Shown one piece after another: positions 1 to 7,722 of a stretch of DNA of 64,000 nt. The notes beneath the pieces are model-generated. The model ran no database searches. It was not told the DNA's origin and worked only from the letters and a program-made list of their open reading frames with translations. How positions within the stretch are numbered: position 1 is the first letter of the stretch; the number at the start of each line of letters is the position of its first letter. The stretch covers positions 248,001 to 312,000 of the forward strand of contig NZ_QUNO01000009.1 of the NCBI RefSeq assembly GCF_003387475.1. The letters are read 5' to 3'. Both the position numbers and the translations under genes were made by a program. This DNA is from Kutzneria buriramensis. Its GTDB lineage: Bacteria > Actinomycetota > Actinomycetes > Mycobacteriales > Pseudonocardiaceae.

Positions 1-2
1 CC

Positions 3-1385
3 GCCGCGCCGAATGCCACCGCGGCCACCAACCTCGTCGCCGATCCCGGCTTCGAATCCGGCCTCACCGGCTGGACCTGCGACGCCGGCACCGCGACCGT
101 GGTGTCCTCGCCGGTGCACGCCGGCACGAAGGCGCTCTCCGGCACGCCGTCCAGCGCCGCCGACGCCCAGTGCACGCAGACGATCAGCGTCGCTCCGAAC
201 AGCGCGTACACCCTGACCGCGTTCGTCCAGGGCTCCTACGTCTACCTGGGCGCCACCGGAACCGGCGTCAACGCCAGCACCTGGACCGCGTCCGCGCCGT
301 CGTACCAACAACTCAGCACCACCTTCACCACCGGCGCGTCGACCACGAGCGTCACGGTGTTCGTGCACGGCTGGTACGGCCAACCCGCCTACTACGCCGA
401 CGACGTCAGCCTCACCGGCCCGGCCGGCACGCCGCCGACGAGCACCACCGACACCACCACGACGACCACCACGGTCACGCCGCCGCCGAACACCGGCTGG
501 ACCCACCCGGTCTACCTGATGCCGCTGGACAACAACCCGCCGTCGATCAGCGCCATCGTCGCCGGCTCGGGCGAGAAGGAGTTCAACCTCGCCTTCGTGC
601 TGGACTCTGGCGGCTGCACGCCGGCGTGGGACGGCAGCAGCACCCAGCTCGTCAGCAACGACACCGCGGTGGCCGGGCAGATCAACGCCATTCGCGCGGC
701 CGGCGGCGACGCGGCCGTCTCCTTCGGCGGCTACAACGGCACCGAGCTCGGCACCACCTGCGGCAGCGCGGCCGCACTGGCCGCCGCCTACCAGCAAGTG
801 ATCACCAAGTACCAGCTCAAGCACGTCGACTTCGACTACGAGAACGGCGCTCTGGACGCCAACACCGCCGTCCGCTTCGGGGCCATCGCCACCCTGGAGC
901 GCAACAATCCGAACCTGGTGGTGTCGCTGACGATTCCGATGACCACCGTCGGCTTCCCGGGCAGCGGCACGGACGAGATCCGCGCCGCGGTCGCCGCCGG
1001 CGCGCGGCTGGACATCGTCAACATCATGGACTTCGACACCGGCCTCACCAGCGGCACCGAGGTGGCGCAGACCGAGAACATCGCCACCACAGCGGCCTCG
1101 CAGCTGGCCTCCATCTACGGCTGGAGCACCGCCACCGCGTGGGCGCACCTGGGCCTCCAGCTGATGAACGGGCACAGCGACCAGCCCAGCGAGCTGTTCA
1201 CCCAGGACACCTTCACCCAGCTGCTGTCCTTCGCGCAGGCGAACCATCCCGCCTGGTTCTCCTACTGGTCGGTCAACCGGGACTTCCAGTGCCCGGCGGG
1301 CGTGCCCGAGAACTGGGCGCCCGGCACCTGCAGCAACATCACGCAGGCCGCCTACGACTTCACCAAGATCATCGTTCGGTACTGA
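3..1385 (+). CDS. GH18 chitinase-like secreted glycosidase with N-terminal carbohydrate-binding domain (5' truncated)
   Basis: The reading frame is open through the left window edge, so the signal peptide and start lie outside; about 460 residues are visible. The first ~135 residues resemble a CBM4/9-type beta-sandwich (NLVADPGFESGLTGW). A Thr/Pro linker follows, then a GH18-type barrel. The catalytic signature is HVDFDYENG with the acid Glu near visible residue 280, matching the family DxxDxDxE pattern. It probably hydrolyses chitin or a related GlcNAc polymer outside the cell. It is followed 18 bp later by a second GH18 gene whose catalytic domain is similar, so the two look like a tandem duplication with different binding modules. 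Activity is inferred from the family. Confidence 0.85.
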   Translation, partial: AAPNATAATNLVADPGFESGLTGWTCDAGTATVVSSPVHAGTKALSGTPSSAADAQCTQTISVAPNSAYTLTAFVQGSYVYLGATGTGVNASTWTASAPSYQQLSTTFTTGASTTSVTVFVHGWYGQPAYYADDVSLTGPAGTPPTSTTDTTTTTTTVTPPPNTGWTHPVYLMPLDNNPPSISAIVAGSGEKEFNLAFVLDSGGCTPAWDGSSTQLVSNDTAVAGQINAIRAAGGDAAVSFGGYNGTELGTTCGSAAALAAAYQQVITKYQLKHVDFDYENGALDANTAVRFGAIATLERNNPNLVVSLTIPMTTVGFPGSGTDEIRAAVAAGARLDIVNIMDFDTGLTSGTEVAQTENIATTAASQLASIYGWSTATAWAHLGLQLMNGHSDQPSELFTQDTFTQLLSFAQANHPAWFSYWSVNRDFQCPAGVPENWAPGTCSNITQAAYDFTKIIVRY

Positions 1386-1403
1386 CACCCCTGCGAGGCA
1401 ACG

Positions 1404-2633
1404 ATGAAACTCTTACGTCCCAAGGCGGCCTGGCCGGCGGCGGCTGCCGGGCTGTTGCTCACCGTCGGTTTGGTCGGCTATGCCGGCGCAGCCAACAACA
1501 CCGTCGCCACACCGGCGGCAACGGGCTTCGGCGTCGCGCCGTACGTGGACATGACCAACAACCAGGAGCCGATGCTGAACGCCGCGATCAGCGGCGCCGG
1601 CCTCAAGGCGTTCACCGCCGCGTTCGTGATCGGCAGCGGCTGCACCCCGATCTGGGGTGACACGCTGCCCGTCAGCAACGACCCCACGGTGAACGGTGAG
1701 ATCAGCGCGGCGGTGTCGTCCGGCGCGCAGGCGATCGTGTCCTTCGGCGGCGCCGGCGGCGTCGAGCTGGCGCAGTCCTGCACCAACACCAGCTCGCTCA
1801 CCGCGGCGTACCAGTCGGTGATAAACACCCTGCACGTCAACCACATCGACTTCGACGTGGAGGGTGCGTCGATCGCCGACCCGACCTCGATCAACAACCG
1901 CTTCGCGGCGATCAAGAACCTGGAGAGCGCCAACCCCGGGCTCGTGGTGTCGGTGACGATTCCGGTGCTGCCCAACGGTCCCGACAACAACGGGCAGACC
2001 TTCCTCCAGTCCGCCAAGAACGACGGCGCGCGCATCGACCTGATCAACATCATGACCATGGACTACTACGGCTCCTGGGACAGCAACCCGCAGATGGGGT
2101 CGTACGCCACCCAGGCCGCCACCGCCACGCTGAACGTCGCCCGCGGCCTCTGGCCGTCGGACACCTACGGCAACATCGGCATCACGCCGATGATCGGCCA
2201 GAACGACGACGCCGCCGAGGTGTTCAGCGAGAACGACGCGCACACCGTGGTGAACTTCGCCAATGCCAACGGGATCGGCCGGCTCGCGTTCTGGTCGGTC
2301 GACCGCGACCAGCCGTGCGGCGGCGGCGTGAGCGGCCTGCCGTCGTGCACCAACATCAGTCAGTCCAAACTGGACTTCAGCAAGATCTTCGACGGCTTCA
2401 ACGGCGGGGGCGGCACCACGCCGCCGACCACCACCACGACAACGACGACCACCACGACCACCCCGCCGACGGGGTGCAACGGGATCGCCGCGTGGAACGC
2501 GAACACCTCCTACGTGCCGGGCAACGTCGTCTCCTACAACGGGCACAAGTGGACCGCGACCTACTGGTCGACCGGCGTGACGCCGGGGTCGGCGATCGCC
2601 TGGAACATCTGGCAGGACAACGGCGCCTGCTGA
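1404..2633 (+). CDS. secreted GH18 chitinase with C-terminal CBM5/12
   Basis: A 409-residue protein. It has an N-terminal signal peptide (Lys/Arg, then a hydrophobic stretch ending AGAA near residue 30), a GH18 barrel with HIDFDVEG (catalytic Glu153), a Gly/Pro/Thr linker, and a C-terminal ~45-residue chitin-binding module rich in Trp (WNANTSYVPGNVVSYNG, typical CBM5/12). The start at 1404 has a GAGG element 6 bp upstream. Codon 4 is the rare leucine codon TTA (1413-1415), so translation may depend on the bldA tRNA as for many secreted enzymes of sporulating actinomycetes. It probably shares a transcript with the preceding GH18 gene. A strong hairpin follows the stop codon. Confidence 0.9.
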   Translation: MKLLRPKAAWPAAAAGLLLTVGLVGYAGAANNTVATPAATGFGVAPYVDMTNNQEPMLNAAISGAGLKAFTAAFVIGSGCTPIWGDTLPVSNDPTVNGEISAAVSSGAQAIVSFGGAGGVELAQSCTNTSSLTAAYQSVINTLHVNHIDFDVEGASIADPTSINNRFAAIKNLESANPGLVVSVTIPVLPNGPDNNGQTFLQSAKNDGARIDLINIMTMDYYGSWDSNPQMGSYATQAATATLNVARGLWPSDTYGNIGITPMIGQNDDAAEVFSENDAHTVVNFANANGIGRLAFWSVDRDQPCGGGVSGLPSCTNISQSKLDFSKIFDGFNGGGGTTPPTTTTTTTTTTTTPPTGCNGIAAWNANTSYVPGNVVSYNGHKWTATYWSTGVTPGSAIAWNIWQDNGAC

Positions 2634-2647
2634 GCACGTCTTGCAAC

Positions 2648-2687
2648 TCGGGACTCAACTGAAATTACGATTTCAGTTGAGTCCCGA
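2648..2687 (+). terminator. 18-bp perfect hairpin with TACG loop after the chitinase gene
   Basis: An 18-bp perfect inverted repeat with a 4-nt loop (TACG) begins 14 bp after the chitinase stop. There is no T-run, as is common for actinomycete terminators. It probably ends the chitinase transcript. Confidence 0.8.
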
Positions 2688-2819
2688 CTGCGAGATCAGC
2701 ACAGGCAGCATCCCAATCTTGGCGAGATCACCTCAAGCATTCGCCACGGATCCGACGTCCCGGTTATTGATCCGGGGCCACAACGAATCGCGAGGTCAAA
2801 GAATTACCGACCTGACGCA

Positions 2820-3170
2820 CTAACACCATGCAGCGGTCTGATACCTCACCCCCGACAGTTGTGTCACAGCCCGCATGCACACCCGAACGTCGTTGGTCGT
2901 TCGTTGGGCGTCGGTATAGTTCCGCCCTCCCGCCTGAATGGTACGCCTGTCGCACTGTATCCAGGTCTTGCCTCCGTCACCGGAGATTTCGAGCCACACG
3001 ACGTCGCCGTCGTGCGCACTGGTCAGACGTGCCCATGCGTGCTGCACACCACTGATGTCCCCCTGACGGAGTTCCAGCGTCCTCCCCTCCACGACCGCGG
3101 ACTGGACGTTCGACTTGTTGACCGCATTAACAGGATCAACCATTCCCGCACACGACACCTGAACGGACAT
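2820..3170 (-). CDS. hypothetical 116-residue protein
   Basis: I do not recognise the family. The ATG at 3170 is chosen because a GAGGAGG ribosome-binding site lies just upstream. The protein has no signal peptide or membrane segment and has four Cys residues (positions 7, 78 and 98 by eye, plus the C-terminal residue). The segment WLEISGDGGKTWIQCDRRT resembles a short beta-sandwich with a BNR/Asp-box-like element (SxDGGxTW). It is convergent with the chitinase gene and separated from it by 186 bp. It could be a small carbohydrate-related protein, but that is only a guess. Confidence 0.5.
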   Translation of the reverse strand: MSVQVSCAGMVDPVNAVNKSNVQSAVVEGRTLELRQGDISGVQHAWARLTSAHDGDVVWLEISGDGGKTWIQCDRRTIQAGGRNYTDAQRTTNDVRVCMRAVTQLSGVRYQTAAWC

Positions 3171-3557
3171 GTTCCTCCTCGTTCCTTCACGCAGTTGTGA
3201 ACGCCTCTCCAAGGAAAACCACGGCCTGGTCGCAACAGTGCAGTCGTCCGGCCAGTCGCGTCCCACCCAAAGGCGCGAACCGGTTCCTTCGCCCTTTACG
3301 CCAACGGTCAACCCTCGCCAGTGTCGCGCCCTCCATGGGCCGTCCGGAAGGGGCCATGGAGCTGCCACTCACTCATTCCGAACGCGCCGACTCACATGAA
3401 CGTCATCGGAACCATTTCAGCGACCAACGCGATCGCCCCCGGTACCCGCTTCGTCGCCCCGTCCGGCGCGGTCGGAGAGACGCTGGCCACATCGCCGACC
3501 TTCCGGAAATTCGTTCACGGACGGTGCCGTTGACCTGGGTGGACGAGGGAGGCGGCG
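3171..3557. other. 387-bp intergenic region
   Basis: This is a divergent spacer between a minus-strand small gene and the plus-strand flippase-like gene, so it should hold promoters for both. I see no convincing coding frame with a ribosome-binding site. The only structure I noticed is an imperfect inverted repeat around two CCATGG sites (about 3333-3359). Confidence 0.4.
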
Positions 3558-4598
3558 ATGGCGGCTATCGAGTGGACTCACGAACACCGGCCGTTCGTCT
3601 TCCCGTGGCGTGCGGTGCTGCACTGGGCCGTCGTCGGGGCCGCGCTGGGGTGGGTGGCGTGGCGGATCCCCGGTATGGTCGCCCAGTTCACCGACACCGG
3701 CGTGCACGTCGACCACGTGCAGTGGGGTTGGCTGCTGGTGGCGGTGCTGAGCGGCGCCGGGGCGCTCGCGGCGTACGGAGAGCTGCACCGGCAGCTGCTG
3801 GTCGTCGGCGGCGTCGACGTGCCGGCGAGCACGGTTCAGGGCATCAACTTCGCGCAGAACGCGGTCTCGACGACGGTGCCGGTGGTCGGCGGCGCGGGGT
3901 CGCTGGGTTACGGCATCACCCAGCTGCGCAGGCGCGGCGTGAACGGGCCGGTCGCGGCCTGGTCGGTGCTGATGGCCGGCCTGATCACCACCGTCACGCT
4001 GATCGTCATCGGCTCACTGGGGCTGGCCATTGCCGGCGAGATCCCGTCCGGCGTGGCGGTCCCCATCGCGTTGATCGTCGGTCTCGGCACCGCCGGGTCG
4101 TGGCAGCTGCTCACGCATCCGGCAGTGCTCCGGCGCGGGGTCCACGCGGTGCTGCGGATCGCTCCTCGTAAGTGGGCGAACCGCGCCGAGTCGTCGGCGC
4201 TGGCGCTGTCCGAGAACGTGGCTTCGCTGCGCCCCAGCGGGCGGCAATGGCTGGCCCTGGTCGCAGTGGCCCTGTTGAGCTGGGTCCTGGACTTCGTGAC
4301 GCTGGTCGCCAGCGTCCTCAGCGTGGACGTCGACATCCCGTGGGCCGCGCTGGTCGTCGGCTTCCTGATCGTGCAGGGCAGCATCGCCCTCCAGATCCTG
4401 CCCGGCGGCGCGGGCCTCGCCGAGACGGGCCTGCTCGGCGTGCTGCTCAGCGCCGGCATCGCCGCCGCCCCGGCCGGCGCGATCGTCCTCTTCTACCGCG
4501 CCATCACCTGGCTGGGCCTGGCCGTCATCGGCTGGGTCGTCTACGCCCTGCTCCCCCACCTGCGCCGCCGCGACGAGCTCCAGCCGGCACTCGTCTGA
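3558..4598 (+). CDS. lysylphosphatidylglycerol synthase TM-region / YbhN-like (UPF0104) membrane protein
   Basis: A 346-residue polytopic membrane protein with about seven or eight hydrophobic segments. The family hallmark regions are visible: INFAQNAVSTTVPVVGGAGS in the first third and a late LPGGAGLAETGLLGVLLSAGI segment (first 20 residues shown in part). Members are flippase-like integral membrane proteins related to the N-terminal part of MprF. GAGGGAGG precedes the start by 7 bp. It stands alone, convergent with the PIG-L gene 21 bp downstream. The substrate is unknown. Confidence 0.8.
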   Translation: MAAIEWTHEHRPFVFPWRAVLHWAVVGAALGWVAWRIPGMVAQFTDTGVHVDHVQWGWLLVAVLSGAGALAAYGELHRQLLVVGGVDVPASTVQGINFAQNAVSTTVPVVGGAGSLGYGITQLRRRGVNGPVAAWSVLMAGLITTVTLIVIGSLGLAIAGEIPSGVAVPIALIVGLGTAGSWQLLTHPAVLRRGVHAVLRIAPRKWANRAESSALALSENVASLRPSGRQWLALVAVALLSWVLDFVTLVASVLSVDVDIPWAALVVGFLIVQGSIALQILPGGAGLAETGLLGVLLSAGIAAAPAGAIVLFYRAITWLGLAVIGWVVYALLPHLRRRDELQPALV

Positions 4599-4619
4599 CG
4601 CCCGCCGGTCGTCCCTGCG

Positions 4620-5363
4620 TCAGCTCTCCTCGATGAACCACTCGTAACCGAACAGCAGCCCGAACACGCCGCTGGGCACGCGCACCAGCACCCGCATGAT
4701 CGCGGACATCCGCCCGCTGCCGTAGACCTGCGACCGGTGCATGGCCAGCGCGGCCTGCTTCTGCGCGGCGAACTGCCGCACGGGGATCCGGTGGGTGATG
4801 GCCGACGACGGGCTGTACGCGGTGGCCAGGTCCTCGGGGTCGTAGCGGAAGGGCAGCCGGAGCTTGCGGATCACCGTGCTCACCCGCACCACGAGATCGC
4901 GCGGCATCGTCGCCTCCAGCACCCGGACCCCGCCGGCCAGCTCGGCCGCCCGCTTGCCGACGACGTGCACCTTGATGTGGTCGCGGTGCCGGTAGCCGCC
5001 ATTGACGTCGTAGCTGAGCAGGAGGTCGGCGTTCTCCTCCCGGAGCAGCTCGGCCAGCCGTCCGGCCGCCTCCTCGACGTCGGCGCGGGCGAAGCGCTGG
5101 CGGTCCGGCGGGTCGGGGTAGAGCACCGGCCCGTGCCCGCTGTCGGCGTAGCCGAGGTGCTCGACCCGGTGCGCGCCCAGCACCTGGGCGCTCGCGCGCA
5201 GTTCGGCCATCCGCCGTGGCTGGCCCTCGTCGGCGGCGACCATCGAGTCCGTCGCGACGACGATCACCACGCGGTGTCCCTCGGCCGCCGCGCGGGCCAG
5301 CGTGCCGCCGGTCAGCAGGGCCTCGTCGTCGGGATGCGCGTGGAACGCCACCAGGGTCGCCAT
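4620..5363 (-). CDS. PIG-L (LmbE-like) deacetylase
   Basis: A 247-residue member of the zinc-dependent PIG-L/MshB de-N-acetylase family. The N-terminal metal motif AHPDDE (residues ~9-14) is intact, and a second His region is present at HRDHIKVH. Family members remove acetyl groups from GlcNAc-containing substrates such as mycothiol precursors or glycolipids. Here the substrate cannot be read from sequence. The gene is next to a small unknown gene on the same strand and is outside the obvious biosynthetic cluster. Confidence 0.85.
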   Translation of the reverse strand: MATLVAFHAHPDDEALLTGGTLARAAAEGHRVVIVVATDSMVAADEGQPRRMAELRASAQVLGAHRVEHLGYADSGHGPVLYPDPPDRQRFARADVEEAAGRLAELLREENADLLLSYDVNGGYRHRDHIKVHVVGKRAAELAGGVRVLEATMPRDLVVRVSTVIRKLRLPFRYDPEDLATAYSPSSAITHRIPVRQFAAQKQAALAMHRSQVYGSGRMSAIMRVLVRVPSGVFGLLFGYEWFIEES

Positions 5364-5382
5364 CGCGCCAGTCTGCCAGGCG

Positions 5383-5685
5383 TCACCATTCGGGCTCGGG
5401 CAACTCGTCCTCGAAGTCGCACGCCGCCACCGCCGGCACGCCGGCGGCCCACATCTGCCGCAACAGCGCCGTCACCAGGCCGACGATCGCCTGTTGGCCC
5501 TCCTGCCCGTCGGCGTACACGTCGACGAGGGTCGGCCAGTTGGGGAAGTCGTCGCCGAGCCGCTCGAGGCGCCGGTTGTTGTGGTGCGGCTCCACCGCCA
5601 CGCCCGGCGCGGACGGCAGATCCGCCACCGCCGGCACCGGTCCCCGGAGATAGACCTGGCAGTACTCGTACCCCCAATGCCCCAT
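5383..5685 (-). CDS. hypothetical 100-residue protein
   Basis: I do not recognise it. It is acidic at the C-terminus (ends DFEDELPEPEW) with no membrane segment. I chose the ATG at 5685; a GTG two codons upstream is also possible. No clear ribosome-binding site is present, but TAGACT, a plausible -10 element, lies only about 7 bp upstream, so the transcript may be leaderless. It lies 19 bp upstream of the PIG-L gene on the same strand. Confidence 0.55.
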   Translation of the reverse strand: MGHWGYEYCQVYLRGPVPAVADLPSAPGVAVEPHHNNRRLERLGDDFPNWPTLVDVYADGQEGQQAIVGLVTALLRQMWAAGVPAVAACDFEDELPEPEW

Positions 5686-5781
5686 CCGCACAGTCTAGAT
5701 TCGACACCCGGCGGGTTTGGGCCGCGGTCGTAGAATCGACTCACCAGCGCTGCGCGTCTCAACCATGAGAGGTGGGGCAGC

Positions 5782-6042
5782 ATGTTCTCGGAGCGAGTCG
5801 TCGAAAGGTATCGGTTCACCTGCGCCCGGTGCGGCGAGCACTCGGACGACGTCTTCCAGGTGACGCACGTGACCGACGCCGAAGGGGATCTGTTCTCCTA
5901 CTACAGCCACGGCGGATTCCCCTGTGAGGCGCCGGTGGCAGCCGAGAACCTGTGTTCCGGCTGCCACTGCGGCCCCGTTCACGTGGAGATGCTCTCCAGC
6001 GCGCCCTGGCGCCCGGCCGAGGGCATCGTGCCCGGCGGCTGA
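5782..6042 (+). CDS. hypothetical 86-residue protein with two CxxC-type pairs
   Basis: A small soluble protein with CARCGEH near residues 14-20, a lone Cys in GGFPCEAP, and a C-terminal CSGCHC cluster, suggesting a zinc-binding fold. GAGGTGGGG precedes the start by about 6 bp. TAGAAT at 5731-5736 is a possible -10 box. It is convergent with the phosphatase gene (3-bp gap). Function unknown. Confidence 0.55.
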   Translation: MFSERVVERYRFTCARCGEHSDDVFQVTHVTDAEGDLFSYYSHGGFPCEAPVAAENLCSGCHCGPVHVEMLSSAPWRPAEGIVPGG

Positions 6043-6045
6043 CCG

Positions 6046-7635
6046 CTAGCGCAGGCCCGGCAGGACCTGCGTGTGCTCGGCCCGGACCGCCCGCAACGCG
6101 TTGGGGTCGAGGCAAAGCAGCGCCAGGATGCTCGGCGCGATCTGGGTGGTTTCGACGCTCGCGTCCACCGTGCGGTGTCCGTGCACGCCCGCCCCGGAGA
6201 CCACCAGCGCGACGTCGCGGTCGTCGGGCGCGGCCCCGCCGTGCTCGGCGATCTTCGACTTCTTGCCGGTGTAGACCACGCCGTACTGGGCGACGCCCAT
6301 CAGGTCCGGCACCCGCGGGTCATTGGCGGCCGTGTGGAAGTACGACTGTCCGGTGTGGACCTCGGCCAGGCCGGACGCGGTGAACGGCTTGGCGGCGCCG
6401 GTGATCCCGTTGCCGGTGCCGTTCTGCGCGAGCAGGTAGTCCTTGGCGAACTGGAACGCGGCGGCGGAGCGGTCGTTGAGCCACAACAGCATCGCGTCGT
6501 CGTCGGTGGAGAACGCCACGAGGTCGCCGCTGCCGGGGTGGGCCGCCTTCCACGCCGCGTTCAGGCCGTCCAGGATCGGGCCGTCGGCGATGCGGGTCAG
6601 CGCGTTCGGGTCGGTCGGCGACTGGCCGTGCTTGGCCGAGAGGATCACCGTGGTCCGGTCGGCGAGGTGCTGCTTGGCCAGTTCCGTTGTCAGGGAACCG
6701 ATCTCGGAATTCACGGAGTCCAGTGCGCTGGACAGCAGCGGGCCGGGCGTGCCGTCCGCGTTGTAGCCGCCGGCCGGCAGCTTCTGCGCGGTGGACACCG
6801 TCTGGAAGTTCATGCCGAAGACCGCCGGCGTGCCGACCCTGGTCGTGCCGGAGTGGTCGTAGCCGTCGATCTCGTTGCGCACGGCCAGCACCTTGTAGTG
6901 GTCGTACTGGCGGGTCGCGGTGTTGTCGGTGGTCCAGTCGCCGGCGCCGAAGTTCGAGTTGATCTCCGGCGTGAACAGGTCCTGCACGCCGTCGCCGGAC
7001 GGGCCGTCCAGGATGTCGTAGGCGGCATGCTTGTCCGACCACGCGGTGCGCAGGCCGGCCGAGCGGGCCACCTCGAAGACGGTGTTGACCTTGAGGTACT
7101 GGTTGGGCAGCACCGGCTTGCAGGTCGCCGGGTCGACCGGCAGCTTCGACGCCTGGATCAGCGTCTGCGGCGTGCCGGTCATGCCGAGGATCGAGTTCGG
7201 CAGGCCGGCGAGGCCCTGGCCGGCGTCCAGCGCCGTCTTGTCCTTGTCCAGGTCCTCGGTGAGGTCGACCTCCGCGCCGGGCGTGGCGCCCTTGCACTCG
7301 GTGGTGCCGGCCGGCAGCAACGCGTGGTTGAACGTGTCGTCGTAGTAGATGCCCGTGGTGGCGGGATTTCCGCCCGTGAGCTGGCCGACCATACCCGGGA
7401 ACGAATCGGACGGAACCGGCGTTTTCGCATGGCTGTAGTCGATTCCGCCGTGCACCAGCCGCGCCAGCGCCGAGGCCGGGTGCTGGCGGACGTACCAGGC
7501 CAGGTCGGTCGCGTGCAGGCCGTCCACCGAGATCAGCAGCACGTGGTGGTCCGGCGCCGCCGCCGAGGCCGGCCCCACCGCCGTCGCGCCCAGCAGTCCC
7601 GCCATCGAGGCGGCCAGTAACACCGTTCTCCGCAT
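6046..7635 (-). CDS. secreted alkaline phosphatase superfamily (nucleotide pyrophosphatase/phosphodiesterase-like) protein
   Basis: A 529-residue protein. The ATG at 7635 gives a typical signal peptide (MRRTVLLAAS... ending ASAAAPDHH). The mature domain starts with VLLISVDGLHATDL, whose Asp is a metal ligand. The likely nucleophile loop is PVPSDSFPGM, and a late GGAAPDDRDVALVVSGAGV segment carries further metal ligands. Members hydrolyse phosphodiesters or pyrophosphates outside the membrane. Codon 6 is TTA (7618-7620), suggesting possible bldA control. It sits just outside the left edge of the cluster, 87 bp from the A-PCP-C gene. Confidence 0.8.
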   Translation of the reverse strand: MRRTVLLAASMAGLLGATAVGPASAAAPDHHVLLISVDGLHATDLAWYVRQHPASALARLVHGGIDYSHAKTPVPSDSFPGMVGQLTGGNPATTGIYYDDTFNHALLPAGTTECKGATPGAEVDLTEDLDKDKTALDAGQGLAGLPNSILGMTGTPQTLIQASKLPVDPATCKPVLPNQYLKVNTVFEVARSAGLRTAWSDKHAAYDILDGPSGDGVQDLFTPEINSNFGAGDWTTDNTATRQYDHYKVLAVRNEIDGYDHSGTTRVGTPAVFGMNFQTVSTAQKLPAGGYNADGTPGPLLSSALDSVNSEIGSLTTELAKQHLADRTTVILSAKHGQSPTDPNALTRIADGPILDGLNAAWKAAHPGSGDLVAFSTDDDAMLLWLNDRSAAAFQFAKDYLLAQNGTGNGITGAAKPFTASGLAEVHTGQSYFHTAANDPRVPDLMGVAQYGVVYTGKKSKIAEHGGAAPDDRDVALVVSGAGVHGHRTVDASVETTQIAPSILALLCLDPNALRAVRAEHTQVLPGLR

Positions 7636-7722
7636 TCGCCCACTCCCGTCACCGGTTCCTCTACAGAGCCGTAGAAGTAGTAGGCGATGCGGATGAACGG
7701 CGCGTGAACCTGAGCTCAAGGG

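Noticed and set aside
2410-2465. Simple-sequence ACC/ACG run in the chitinase gene as a possible microsatellite or CRISPR-like element
   Set aside because: It encodes a poly-Thr linker between catalytic and chitin-binding domains, a normal feature of secreted chitinases.
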